Part shown: positions 44,322-53,813 of the stretch, piece by piece
Layout of the letters: every line of letters begins with the position of its first letter
How positions within the stretch are numbered: position 1 is the first letter of the stretch
NCBI RefSeq assembly: GCF_000622225.1
Contig: NZ_JHWD01000018.1
Span: 1-64,000, forward strand
DNA from: Roseomonas mucosa ATCC BAA-692
GTDB taxonomy: Bacteria; Pseudomonadota; Alphaproteobacteria; Acetobacterales; Acetobacteraceae
Direction: 5' to 3'
DNA: 64,000 nucleotides
The notes under the pieces: generated by a model
Database searches by the model: none
The model's input: only the letters and a program-made list of their open reading frames with translations
What the model was told of the DNA's origin: nothing
Translations under genes and position numbers: made by a program

Positions 44322-44648
44322 GCGCGCATCCTGCATGGGCCGGGCTGATAAGGCGATGTGGCCGGGGCGCCAAGCGGGGATGCCCGCCGGGGATGCCCGC
44401 CGGGATGCCCGCTGGGGGCAGTGCCGGCCGGGCTGGGCGGGATGACTGGGCGGAGCGTCGCCGGGAGGCACGCGGCGCGGGCGGGCGAGGCCGCTGGGCA
44501 CTACCCGGATGCGGGGCGGGAAGCGTGCCGGGAGGCGGGGGCGGCGCCGTTCCTTGCCGCCGTCCGGACCGGCCCGGCTGCGGAACATGGCTGATCCGGT
44601 CATCTCCGCGGTTGAACCGGGTGGCTCCGGGGCCTTATCTGCGCCGCC
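44322..44648. other. Divergent intergenic region with 13-bp tandem repeat
   Basis: 327 bp between the methyltransferase and the IalB-like gene, so both promoters should be here. GGGGATGCCCGCC is repeated exactly at 44376-44388 and 44389-44401, with a third variant copy to 44413. No gene is supported. The many open frames are GC-driven. Confidence 0.45.
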
Positions 44649-45179
44649 ATGAAGCGATTGCTCCCTGTTCTCGCCCTCGCGCTCGTCTCCCTCGCCCAGG
44701 TGCCGGAGGCCTCAGCGCAGAATCGTGCCGCCGGCGGTCCGCAGCGCCTCGGCAGCTTCGGCAGCTGGACGGCCGCGACCCACCAGGAGAGTGGCGGCAA
44801 GGTCTGCTATGCCTTCACCCGCGCGGCAAAGAGCGAGGGCGGCGGCAGCCGGCAGAACGTCATGCTGACGGTGACGCAGCGGCCGCAGGGGCGCGACCAG
44901 GTGGCGGCCTCGCTGGGCTATGCCTTCCGCCGGGAGAACAACCGCGATGCCGAGATCACCGGCGCGGTCGGCTCCAACGAGCTGCGTTTCTACGGGGTGC
45001 AGAACAATGCCTTCGCCCAGGAGGGTTCCGCCGCCGTGGCCGCCTTCAAGGCGGGCCGCGATCTCGTGATCAAGGGGCCCGGGCCGCAGGGCAAGGGCGC
45101 CACCACCGATACCTTCTCCCTCAGCGGCTTCTCCGCGGCCTATGAGGCGATCTCCAAGGAATGTCCCCCCCGCCGATGA
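44649..45179 (+). CDS. Invasion-associated locus B (IalB)-like secreted protein
   Basis: 176-aa exported protein. Signal peptide [20 protein letters not shown] is cleaved near ASA, residues about 20-23. The mature part [47 protein letters not shown] and [16 protein letters not shown] matches the IalB family, which was named in Bartonella but is widespread in free-living alphaproteobacteria with no proven role. Two cysteines (in KVCYAF and KECPP) could form a disulfide. The stop overlaps the rlmN start. Confidence 0.85.
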   Translation: MKRLLPVLALALVSLAQVPEASAQNRAAGGPQRLGSFGSWTAATHQESGGKVCYAFTRAAKSEGGGSRQNVMLTVTQRPQGRDQVAASLGYAFRRENNRDAEITGAVGSNELRFYGVQNNAFAQEGSAAVAAFKAGRDLVIKGPGPQGKGATTDTFSLSGFSAAYEAISKECPPRR

Positions 45180-46396
45180 GCGACGCCGCCCTCCGGACCC
45201 GCCCCGATGCCGCGAACCCCGCCGAGCTGACCGAGGCCGAGGCCGCGCGCATCCTCGCCAAGTCGGCGATCTTCGCCCCGCCCCCGGCCACGCTGCCGGA
45301 TGGGCGGCGCGACCTCGTCGGCCTGTCGCGGGCGGAGCTGGAGGCGGAGATGGTGGCGATGGGCGAGAAGCCCTTCCGCGCCCGGCAGCTCTGGCACTGG
45401 ATCTATCACCAGGGCGTGCGTGACTTCGCGCAGATGCCGACCATCGCGCGGCCGATGCAGCAGCGGCTGGCGGAGCGGTTCGCCGTGGGGCGGCCGGACG
45501 TGGCCACCGAGCAGCTTTCCAAGGATGGCACGCGCAAGTGGCTGTTCCGCTTCCGCGACGCGCAGCAGGTGGAGACGGTCTATATCCCCGACGGGCAGGA
45601 GGATCGCGGCGCCGTCTGCATCTCCACCCAGGTCGGCTGCACGCTGTCCTGCCGGTTCTGCCACACGGGCACGCAGAAGCTGGTGCGCAACCTGGGCGCC
45701 GCCGAGATCGTCGGCCAGTTCATGGCGGCGCGCGACAGCTATGGCGAGTGGCCCTCCCCCAAGGACGGCACGCCGCGCCACCTGAGCAACATCGTCGTGA
45801 TGGGGATGGGCGAGCCGCTCTACAACTACGAGAATGTCGCCAAGGCGCTGACCATCGTGATGGACAACGAGGGGATCGGCCTGTCGCGGCGGCGGATCAC
45901 CCTGTCCACCTCCGGCGTCGTGCCGATGATGGACCGCTGCGGGCGGGAGCTGAATGTCGGCCTCGCCGTCAGCCTGCACGCGGTGACGGACGAGCTGCGC
46001 GACGAGATCGTGCCGCTGAACCGGAAGTATCCGATCGCCGAGCTGATGGCCGCCTGCCGGCGCTATCCCTCCGCCTCCAACGCCCGCCGGATCACCTTCG
46101 AATACGTGATGCTGGACGGGGTGAACGACAGCGAGGCCGAGGCGCGGGAGCTGGTGCGGCTGCTGCACGGCATTCCGGCCAAGGTGAACCTGATCCCGTT
46201 CAATCCCTGGCCGGGCAGCGCCTACGGGACCTCGAAGCCCGAGGTGGTGCGGCGTTTCGCCCAGATCGTCAGCGATGCGGGGTATTCGGCCCCGATCCGC
46301 CGGCCGCGCGGGCGCGACATCCTGGCCGCCTGTGGGCAGTTGAAGACCGAGTCCGAGCGGCAGCGGCGGCCCGTGGCGACCGAAACGGTGGGGTGA
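45176..46396 (+). CDS. rlmN: 23S rRNA/tRNA adenine-C2 methyltransferase RlmN
   Basis: Radical-SAM dual-specificity methyltransferase that makes m2A2503 in 23S rRNA and m2A37 in some tRNAs. 406 aa. The CxxxCxxC cluster is in [20 protein letters not shown]. Other signatures are [62 protein letters not shown] and the methyl-carrier cysteine in ILAACGQL. The ATG at 45176 overlaps the previous stop (ATGA). An in-frame ATG at 45161 sits directly on AAGGA and is less likely. Confidence 0.94.
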   Translation: MSDAALRTRPDAANPAELTEAEAARILAKSAIFAPPPATLPDGRRDLVGLSRAELEAEMVAMGEKPFRARQLWHWIYHQGVRDFAQMPTIARPMQQRLAERFAVGRPDVATEQLSKDGTRKWLFRFRDAQQVETVYIPDGQEDRGAVCISTQVGCTLSCRFCHTGTQKLVRNLGAAEIVGQFMAARDSYGEWPSPKDGTPRHLSNIVVMGMGEPLYNYENVAKALTIVMDNEGIGLSRRRITLSTSGVVPMMDRCGRELNVGLAVSLHAVTDELRDEIVPLNRKYPIAELMAACRRYPSASNARRITFEYVMLDGVNDSEAEARELVRLLHGIPAKVNLIPFNPWPGSAYGTSKPEVVRRFAQIVSDAGYSAPIRRPRGRDILAACGQLKTESERQRRPVATETVG

Positions 46397-46567
46397 GGCC
46401 CCGGAGGATATGGCAGGGGCGGTCGCCACTCCTGCCCTGATGTCCGGCGCCGTGCCCCTTTCCCGGCGGGCGGCCACGAGGCGCGATGCAGCGATGGCCG
46501 GGAACCACGGCCGCCATGCGCAGGGACGGGCGGCGATCGGGGGATGGCGTTCCTATATCCCTCCGGC

Positions 46568-47449
46568 ATGACGGATGTCGCGACGCCGCCCCCGGCCCCT
46601 CCCCCAGCGCCTGCCCTGGACGCTCCCCTTTCCATCGCCCCTGCCTATCCAGGCGGATTGGCGGGATTCGTGGCGCGGCACCCGCGCCTTTTCGTGCTGT
46701 CCGGTGCCGGATGCAGCACCGGGTCGGGCATTCCCGACTACCGTGACGCGGAGGGGCAGTGGAAACGTGCCCAGCCGGTGACCCTGCAGGCCTTCCTGGG
46801 CAGCGAGGCCACGCGCCGCCGCTACTGGGCGCGGGGCATGGTCGGCTGGCGCTTCTTCCGGCAGGTGCGGCCCAACCGGGCGCATGCGGCGCTGGCGCGG
46901 CTGGAGGAGCGGGGACGATGCGAGCTGCTGCTGACCCAGAACGTCGACCGGCTGCACCAGGCGGCGGGCAGCCGGCGGGTGATCGACCTGCACGGGCGGC
47001 TCGATGTGGTGCGCTGCCTGGGCTGCGGCCATGAGATGCCGCGCGAGGCGATGCAGGAGGAGCTGGTGCGGCGCAACCCGGACTGGGCCGGGCTCGGCGC
47101 CGGGATCGCGCCGGATGGGGATGCCGACCTGGAGGGGCGGGATTTCGGGCGCTTCGTCGTGCCGGACTGTCCGGTCTGCGGCGGGCTGCTGAAGCCGGAT
47201 GTGGTGTTCTTCGGCGAGAACGTGCCGCGGGAACGGGTGGAGGAAGCCTATCGGGCGCTGGAACGCGCCGATGCCATGCTGGTCGTGGGGTCCTCGCTGA
47301 TGGTCTATTCCGGTTTCCGCTTCGTCCAGGCGGCGGCCAAGGCCGGCAAGCCGCTGGCGGCGGTGAACCTGGGCCGCACCCGGGCGGACGGGATGCTGGC
47401 GCTGAAGGTGGAACAGAGCTGCGAGGAGGCCCTGGCCTTCCTGCTCTGA
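46568..47449 (+). CDS. Sirtuin NAD-dependent deacylase (Sir2 family)
   Basis: 293-aa sirtuin that removes acyl groups from lysine using NAD+. FVLSGAGCSTGSGIPDYRDA is the NAD-binding loop, LLTQNVDRLHQAAGSRRVID the catalytic core with the His in DLHG, and the Zn cysteines are in CLGCGHEMPR and CPVCGGLLKPDVVFFGE. VVGSSLMVYSGF closes the Rossmann fold. It resembles the class II/SIRT4-like group in its GSGIPDYR and long insert. The ATG at 46568 is chosen over 46544. Neither has a strong ribosome-binding site. Confidence 0.92.
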   Translation: MTDVATPPPAPPPAPALDAPLSIAPAYPGGLAGFVARHPRLFVLSGAGCSTGSGIPDYRDAEGQWKRAQPVTLQAFLGSEATRRRYWARGMVGWRFFRQVRPNRAHAALARLEERGRCELLLTQNVDRLHQAAGSRRVIDLHGRLDVVRCLGCGHEMPREAMQEELVRRNPDWAGLGAGIAPDGDADLEGRDFGRFVVPDCPVCGGLLKPDVVFFGENVPRERVEEAYRALERADAMLVVGSSLMVYSGFRFVQAAAKAGKPLAAVNLGRTRADGMLALKVEQSCEEALAFLL

Positions 47450-47818
47450 TCCCTGGGGGACGGCTTTGCGTCCGGCGTTGCGCTGTCCCGGGGGAAAGGC
47501 GCCGCCTTTCCCCCGCCCCCCTATCCGCCAGGACCCTGCGGGCCCTGGACCCATTTTCGTTGGCTCTCGCTGACGCCGGATCGCGCCGGAGAGCCTGACT
47601 CTCCGGCGGACTGCCGGCGCCACCCGCGCGGACAGGGTCTTCTTCTTCTCGGGAACCCCGCGCCTCCACCTGTTCCCTGGGATCAGGCTGCAGAACAACG
47701 GCCACCAGGGGTGCCAACTCCCCGGGTCCAGGGCACGCAGTGTCCTGGCGGAGAGGGGGTCCGGGGCGAGAGGCAGAGCCTCTCCCCCGGCGCGGTTGAC
47801 CATGAAGCGCGACGCGGT
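47450..47818 (-). repeat. Dispersed intergenic element, copy C (about 47460-47815), near complete
   Basis: Fills the convergent gap between the sirtuin and cyclodeaminase genes. Read on the minus strand it matches copy B nearly base for base over about 240 bp. The terminal module is at 47478-47562 (GGGGGAAAGGCGCCGCC and a stem around CAGGACC/GGGTCCTG), the central hairpin GCCGGAGAG/CTCTCCGGC at 47585-47607, and the CAGGTGGAGGCGCGGGG module at 47665-47690. A second terminal module in plus orientation follows at 47729-47800 (GTCCAGGGCACGCAGTGTCC stem, GGCGGAGAGGGGGTCCGGGG). No gene seen. Confidence 0.75.
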
Positions 47819-48751
47819 TCAGCCGGCGCGTTGGTAGGCCAGGGCGGCGGCGGCGAGGTCCTCGCCAGCCCAGCCGACGGATTTGAAGACGGTGACCTCG
47901 TCCGGCGATTCGCGCCCCCGGCTTTCGCCCCGGCAGAGCTGGGCCAGGTCGGCGGCGATGCCGGCCTCGGTGATGGCGCCCTCGGCGATGGCCTGGACCA
48001 CGTCGCCGGCCTCGGCCAGGGCACCGGGGCGGGTGTCCACCACGAGGCGGGCGCGGGCCAGGAGGGCGCCGTCGCTCTCGCGCATGGTGGGGCGGAAGGC
48101 GCCGACGAGGTCCACATGGGTGCCGGGGCGGATGGCGGCGCCGGTGACCAGCGGCGTGGCCGAGAGGGTGGCGCAGGCGACGATGTCGGCCGAGGCGGGG
48201 TCCGGCCGGATCACCGATTCGGCGGGCAGGCCTTCGGCACGCAGGTGGCGGGCCAGGGCCTGGGCGTTTTCGGGGCGGCGCGACCAGATGGCGATGCGTT
48301 CGAGCGGAAAGGCGCTGGCGTAGCAGGCAGCCAGGGCCTCGGCGACGCGGCCGCTGCCCAGGACGAGCAGGTGGCGGCTGCCGGGGCGGGCCAGGAAGCG
48401 GGCGGCGAGGACGCTGCTGGCCGCCGTGCGGCGGTCGGTCAGGGCGCCGCCGTCGAGCAGGGCCAGGGCCTCGCCGGTGCGGCCGTCGGAGAGGAGGTAG
48501 GAGGACTGGACGGCGGGCAGGCCGGCGGCGGCGTTCGCCGGCATGACATGCACGATCTTGACCCCCGTGAAGCGGTCTGCCCACCAGGCGGGCATCAGCA
48601 GGAGCGATCCGGTGGCATCCGGGCCGTTCGGCAAGGAGTGGTGATGGCGCAGCGGGGCGTCGCAGCCGAGGCGGAAGACCTCCTCCAGCGCGGCGATCAG
48701 TTCCGGCCAGGGAAGCAGCCGGTCCACTTCCGTTTTCGGGATGATGCGCAT
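47819..48751 (-). CDS. Ornithine cyclodeaminase/mu-crystallin family protein
   Basis: 310-aa NAD(P)-dependent enzyme. Family signatures are GSLLLMPAWWADRFTGVKIV near residue 47, ALLDGGALTDRRTAASSVLA, the Rossmann loop LLVLGSGRVAEALAACYASA, and THVDLVGAFRPTMRESD near residue 218. Members include ornithine cyclodeaminase, lysine cyclodeaminase and ketimine reductases, and the exact substrate is undecided. It is divergent from the aap amino-acid transporter operon, consistent with a role in catabolising an imported amino acid. Confidence 0.88.
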   Translation of the reverse strand: MRIIPKTEVDRLLPWPELIAALEEVFRLGCDAPLRHHHSLPNGPDATGSLLLMPAWWADRFTGVKIVHVMPANAAAGLPAVQSSYLLSDGRTGEALALLDGGALTDRRTAASSVLAARFLARPGSRHLLVLGSGRVAEALAACYASAFPLERIAIWSRRPENAQALARHLRAEGLPAESVIRPDPASADIVACATLSATPLVTGAAIRPGTHVDLVGAFRPTMRESDGALLARARLVVDTRPGALAEAGDVVQAIAEGAITEAGIAADLAQLCRGESRGRESPDEVTVFKSVGWAGEDLAAAALAYQRAG

Positions 48752-49007
48752 GGTGGTGGCCTTCCACGGGCTGGGGTTCGGGCGGGCCTGTTCCAGTTCA
48801 TGGCACGGCCCTTGCTGTCTGCACTGCGTTCTTATGGCGCGGATTCGGGCAGAGGCCGATGCGAAGGCGGGATTTGCGCCGCCCGAAACTCAAGGGTATC
48901 GATTTATGCAGGGCTGCCAGACCGGAATGTAGGAACCCGGGATGGCGGCCCACCGTGCCGGGCAACGGGGCGGGATCTGTGGAATTCATTTTTGGAGAGT
49001 TCAGGGA
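48752..49007. promoter_or_regulatory. Divergent promoter region, cyclodeaminase and aap operon
   Basis: 256 bp between divergent starts. A less GC-rich stretch (GGAATTCATTTTTGGAGAG, 48981-48999) precedes aapJ and supplies its GGAGAG ribosome-binding site. No defined operator recognised. Confidence 0.35.
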
Positions 49008-50054
49008 ATGCGGCCTTTTCGGCTTGCCGTCATGCTCGGATCCCTTGGCGCCCTGGCGCTCGGGGCCTTTGCGACGCCGGCTGCGGCACAGCAGGCACCC
49101 GCCGCTCCGTCCGGGGCGACGCTGGATGCGATCAAGTCCCGAGGCAGCCTCGTCTGCGGGGTGAACACCGGGCTGGCGGGTTTCGCCCAGCCGGACAGCC
49201 AGGGCGTGTGGCGCGGCTTCGACGTGGACTACTGCAAGGCGGTGGCGGCGGCGATCTTCGGCGATGCGAGCAAGGTGCGCTACGTGCCGACCACGGCGCA
49301 GAACCGCTTCACCGCGCTGCAGTCGGGCGAGGTGGACATGCTGGCGCGCAACACGACCTGGACGCTGTCGCGCGACACCAGCCTGGGCTTCGATTTCGCG
49401 GCCACGACCTTCTATGACGGCCAGGGCTTCATGGTGAAGACGTCCACCGGCGTGAAGAGCGCCAAGGAGCTGGACGGCGCCACGATCTGCGTGCAGCCGG
49501 GCACCACCACGGAGCAGAACCTGACCGACTGGGCGCGGGCCAGCAACGTCAAGTTCACCCCGGTGGTGATCGAGCGGCTGGAGGAGCTGGTGAGCGCCTT
49601 CGTGGCCGGGCGCTGCGATGCCTATACGACGGACGCCTCGGGGCTGGCGGCGACCCGTTCCACCCAGCCGAAGCCGGACGACTACGTGATCCTGCCGGAG
49701 CTGATCAGCAAGGAGCCGCTGGCGCCGGCGGTGCGGCAGGGCGACCCGGGCTTTGCCGACCTCGTGCGCTGGACGCATTTCGCGCTGGTGACGGCGGAGG
49801 AGCTGGGTATCGATTCCAAGAACGTGGATTCGATGGCCAGCAGCCCGAACCCGGACATCCAGCGCTTCGTCGGCAAGAACGGCGACCTGGGCAAGATGCT
49901 GGGCGTGTCGAACGACTGGGCGGTGAAGGTCATCAAGGCCGTGGGCAACTATGGCGAGGTGTTCGACCGCAACCTGAAGCCGATCGGCCTGCCGCGCGGC
50001 AAGAACGCGCTGTGGAACAAGGACGGGCTGCAATACGCGCCGCCGATGCGCTGA
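49008..50054 (+). CDS. aapJ: Amino acid ABC transporter substrate-binding protein AapJ
   Basis: 348-aa periplasmic receptor of the general L-amino-acid permease. Signal MRPFRLAVMLGSLGALALGA is cleaved near AAAQQ, residues about 25-28. The binding-protein body has SRGSLVCGVNTGLAGFAQPD, WRGFDVDYCKAVAAAIFGD, FTALQSGEVDMLARNTTWTL, ICVQPGTTTEQNLTDW and the closing LPRGKNALWNKDGLQYAPPM, all close to AapJ/BztA. ATG at 49008 with GGAGAG upstream. First gene of aapJQMP. Confidence 0.93.
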   Translation: MRPFRLAVMLGSLGALALGAFATPAAAQQAPAAPSGATLDAIKSRGSLVCGVNTGLAGFAQPDSQGVWRGFDVDYCKAVAAAIFGDASKVRYVPTTAQNRFTALQSGEVDMLARNTTWTLSRDTSLGFDFAATTFYDGQGFMVKTSTGVKSAKELDGATICVQPGTTTEQNLTDWARASNVKFTPVVIERLEELVSAFVAGRCDAYTTDASGLAATRSTQPKPDDYVILPELISKEPLAPAVRQGDPGFADLVRWTHFALVTAEELGIDSKNVDSMASSPNPDIQRFVGKNGDLGKMLGVSNDWAVKVIKAVGNYGEVFDRNLKPIGLPRGKNALWNKDGLQYAPPMR

Positions 50055-50149
50055 GCCTGACCTGAACGCCGCGGGCCGGTCCTGGCCCGCGGCCCTTTCC
50101 TCCGGGACGCGGCCCGCAGAAGGCCGGACAGATGCAAGGGGCTTTCCCG

Positions 50150-51352
50150 ATGTCGCAAAGCTCGACGGACCCGCGCCACATGAAGGCGCCCCCGAAGAAA
50201 GCCTTTCGCCTGAGCTGGCGGGACGAGCGGGTGCGCTCCATCGTCTGGCAGGTGCTGATCGTGGGGCTGGTGGTGGCCGTCGTCTGGTGGCTGGCCAGCA
50301 ACACCGCGCGCAACCTGGAGGTGAGGCGCATCGCCACGGGCTTCGGCTTCCTGTGGCGGGAGGCGGGGCTGCCGATCGGCGAGCACCTGATCGAGTATTC
50401 GCCCACCAGCACCTATTTCCGCGCCCTGGCGGTGGGCGTGCTGAACACGCTGAAGGTGGCGGTGGTGGGCGTGATCCTGGCCACGGTCTTCGGCACGCTG
50501 GTGGGCATCGCGCGGCTGTCGAGGAACTGGCTGCTGGGCAAGATCGCGGCGGTCTATGTCGAGGTGGTGCGCGACGTGCCGCTGCTGCTGCAACTGCTGT
50601 TCTGGTACACGATCATGCAGAGCCTGCCGGTGCCGCGGCAGTCGCTGCACCCGGTGGAAGGCGTGTTCCTGAGCAACCGCGGGCTGAAGCTGCCCTGGAT
50701 CGAGTGGACGGACGCGCACAACTGGGCGCTGCTGGGCCTGGTCGCGGGGGCGGTCGCCACCTGGTTCTATGCGCGTTCCGCGCGGGCCAAGCAGATGCAG
50801 GACGGGCAGCCGCGGCGGGTCTGGCCGGCGGGGCTGGCGCTGATCCTCGGCCTGCCCATCCTGATCTGGGCGGTGCTGGGCGCGCCCTTCACACCGGACA
50901 TCCCGGCGCTGCGCGGCTTCAACTTCCAGGGCGGGCTGACGGTGAGCCCGGAGTACTTCGCGCTGCTGCTGGGGCTGGTGATGTACACCTCGGCCTTCAT
51001 CGCCGAGATCGTGCGCGCGGGCATCACCTCGGTGCCGCAGGGGCAGTGGGAGGCGGCGCAGGCGCTGGGGCTGCGGCCGGGGACGATGCTGCGGCAGGTC
51101 ATCCTGCCGCAGGCGCTGCGGGTGATCATCCCGCCGATGACCAGCCAGTACCTGAACCTGACGAAGAACTCCTCGCTGGCGGTGGCCATCGGCTACCAGG
51201 ACATCGTGTCCATCGCCAACACGGTGCTGAACCAGACGGGGCAGGCGATCGAGGGCATCGCCATCATCATGCTGGTCTACCTGACCATCAGCCTGAGCAT
51301 CAGCCTGTTCATGAACTGGTACAACACGCGCATCGCGCTGGTGGAACGCTGA
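50150..51352 (+). CDS. aapQ: Amino acid ABC transporter permease AapQ
   Basis: 400-aa inner-membrane permease of the Aap system. About eight hydrophobic segments. The typical His/Glu/Phe/Gly/Asn-type start TYFRALAVGVLNTLKVAVVG and the ATPase-docking EAA loop EAAQALGLRPGTMLRQVILP are clear. The long periplasmic insert before residue 250 is typical of AapQ as compared with small HisQM permeases. ATG 50150 follows AGGGG at somewhat long spacing. ATG 50132 is an in-frame alternative. 16 bp before aapM. Confidence 0.92.
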   Translation: MSQSSTDPRHMKAPPKKAFRLSWRDERVRSIVWQVLIVGLVVAVVWWLASNTARNLEVRRIATGFGFLWREAGLPIGEHLIEYSPTSTYFRALAVGVLNTLKVAVVGVILATVFGTLVGIARLSRNWLLGKIAAVYVEVVRDVPLLLQLLFWYTIMQSLPVPRQSLHPVEGVFLSNRGLKLPWIEWTDAHNWALLGLVAGAVATWFYARSARAKQMQDGQPRRVWPAGLALILGLPILIWAVLGAPFTPDIPALRGFNFQGGLTVSPEYFALLLGLVMYTSAFIAEIVRAGITSVPQGQWEAAQALGLRPGTMLRQVILPQALRVIIPPMTSQYLNLTKNSSLAVAIGYQDIVSIANTVLNQTGQAIEGIAIIMLVYLTISLSISLFMNWYNTRIALVER

Positions 51353-51368
51353 GAGAGGGAGCGGCAGC

Positions 51369-52502
51369 ATGAGCGACATCACCCTCAACACCGCCGCCGC
51401 CGGATCGCCCGAGGCGGTGCCGCGCCAGCCGCCCACCACGGTGGTGGGGCCGGTGGCCTGGCTGCGGACGAACCTGTTCTCCTCCTGGTGGTCCACCGCG
51501 GTCACGCTGGCGCTGATCTACCTGATCGTGCGCTGGGCGATCGGCTTCGTGGACTGGGCCTTCGTCAACGCCGTCTGGTCGGTGCCGGACAACCAGACCC
51601 AGGCCTGCCGCGCGGTGCAGGGCACGGGCGCCTGCTGGGCGGTGATCACGGAGAAGTACCGCTTCATCCTCTTCGCCACCTATCCCTATGACGAGCAGTG
51701 GCGGCCGGCGCTGGTCTGCCTGCTGTTCATCGGGCTCTACATCGTTTCCGCCATGCGGCGCTTCTGGCGCTGGGAGCTGGCGGTGGTGTGGGTGGTGACG
51801 CTGGCGGTCATCGCGCTGCTGATGTGGGGGGGCGTGCCCGGCCTCACCTATGTGCCGCAGGAGCGCTGGGGCGGGCTGCCGATCACGCTGATCCTGTCCA
51901 CCTTCGGCATCGCGGTGGCCTTTCCGCTGTCGATCCTGGTGGCGCTGGGACGGCGTTCCTCGATGCCGGCGATCCGGCTGCTCTGCATCGTCTATGTCGA
52001 GCTGATCCGCGGCGTGCCGCTGATCTCGCTGCTGTTCATGGCGAGCGTGATGTTTCCGCTGTTCCTGCCCGAGGGGATGAACATCGACAAGCTGCTGCGC
52101 GCGCAGATCGCCATCATCCTCTTCGCCGCCGCCTATCTGGCGGAGGTGGTGCGCGGCGGGCTGCAGGCGCTGGGCAAGGGGCAGTACGAGGCGGCGGACG
52201 CGCTGGGGCTGAGCTACTGGAAGAAGACCGGGCTGATCGTGCTGCCGCAGGCGCTGCGGCTGGTGATCCCGCCGCTGGTGAACACCTTCATCGGCTTCTT
52301 CAAGGACACGTCGCTGGTGCTGATCATCGGCATCTTCGACCTGCTGACCGCGGCCAAGACGGCGATCGTGGAGCCTGCCTGGCAGGGCTTCGGCATCGAG
52401 GTCTACATCATGGTGGCGCTCATCTACTTCTGCTTCTGCTTCGCCATGTCGCGCTACAGCCAGAATCTCGAGGCCGAGCTGAACCGGCACCGCCGGCGCT
52501 GA
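51369..52502 (+). CDS. aapM: Amino acid ABC transporter permease AapM
   Basis: 377-aa permease, partner of AapQ. Hydrophobic segments include the region around [20 protein letters not shown] and TLILSTF-like [20 protein letters not shown]. The ATPase-docking loop is [20 protein letters not shown], followed by [20 protein letters not shown], as in AapM/BztC. GAGAGAGGGAGC gives the ribosome-binding site. Stop is 22 bp before aapP. Confidence 0.93.
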   Translation: MSDITLNTAAAGSPEAVPRQPPTTVVGPVAWLRTNLFSSWWSTAVTLALIYLIVRWAIGFVDWAFVNAVWSVPDNQTQACRAVQGTGACWAVITEKYRFILFATYPYDEQWRPALVCLLFIGLYIVSAMRRFWRWELAVVWVVTLAVIALLMWGGVPGLTYVPQERWGGLPITLILSTFGIAVAFPLSILVALGRRSSMPAIRLLCIVYVELIRGVPLISLLFMASVMFPLFLPEGMNIDKLLRAQIAIILFAAAYLAEVVRGGLQALGKGQYEAADALGLSYWKKTGLIVLPQALRLVIPPLVNTFIGFFKDTSLVLIIGIFDLLTAAKTAIVEPAWQGFGIEVYIMVALIYFCFCFAMSRYSQNLEAELNRHRRR

Positions 52503-52524
52503 GCCCTTTCCGGAGAACGACACC

Positions 52525-53319
<795 letters not shown>

Positions 53320-53813
53320 TCGCCCGGGAGACGGCGCGCTTCGGGGGCAGGGCTCCGCCTCGCCCCCGAACCCCCACTTCGCCAGGATCCTGCGGGCCCT
53401 GGACCCGATGATCTGGCGCTCGCTGACGCCGGATCGCGCCGGAGAGCCAAGCTCCCCGGCGACCATGGCGCCGCCAGCGCGGACATGGTTGTTTTCCTTT
53501 TCCGGGGGCCCCGCCGATCCACCTCCTCCCAGGGATCGGGCCGCAGGCCGACCTCGCCACCCGGCACCAACTCAAGGCGGGGTCTGGGGGAATACCATTC
53601 CCCCAGCGGAGGGGGCCGGGGGAGGCGGCGCCTCCACCGGAGCCGGACACACGAGCGCGACGCCACCGCCCGGGAAGCCGGCGCGCACAGGAAGTTCAGC
53701 GGCGGGCGGGGGATCGGCCTCGCACGGTCCGGAGAGGCGCCGGGGGGCGGGCCTTGCGGGCGTCTCCGCGTCCAGCGTATGCCTTGGGGCTCCACTGGAA
53801 CATTCCGGACATC
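53320..53813 (-). repeat. Intergenic region with dispersed element copy D (about 53330-53665)
   Basis: 494 bp between aapP and kup. Read on the minus strand: terminal module at 53340-53405 (GGCAGGGCTCCGCCTCGCCC, CCAGGATCC stem), GCTGACGCCGGATCGCGC at 53422-53439, central hairpin at 53438-53460 with one mismatch, and the CCACCTCCTCCC module near 53519-53530. A plus-oriented terminal module follows at 53578-53650 with a replaced stem TGGGGGAAT/ATTCCCCCA. 53670-53813 is GC-rich leader before kup with no gene seen. Confidence 0.7.
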
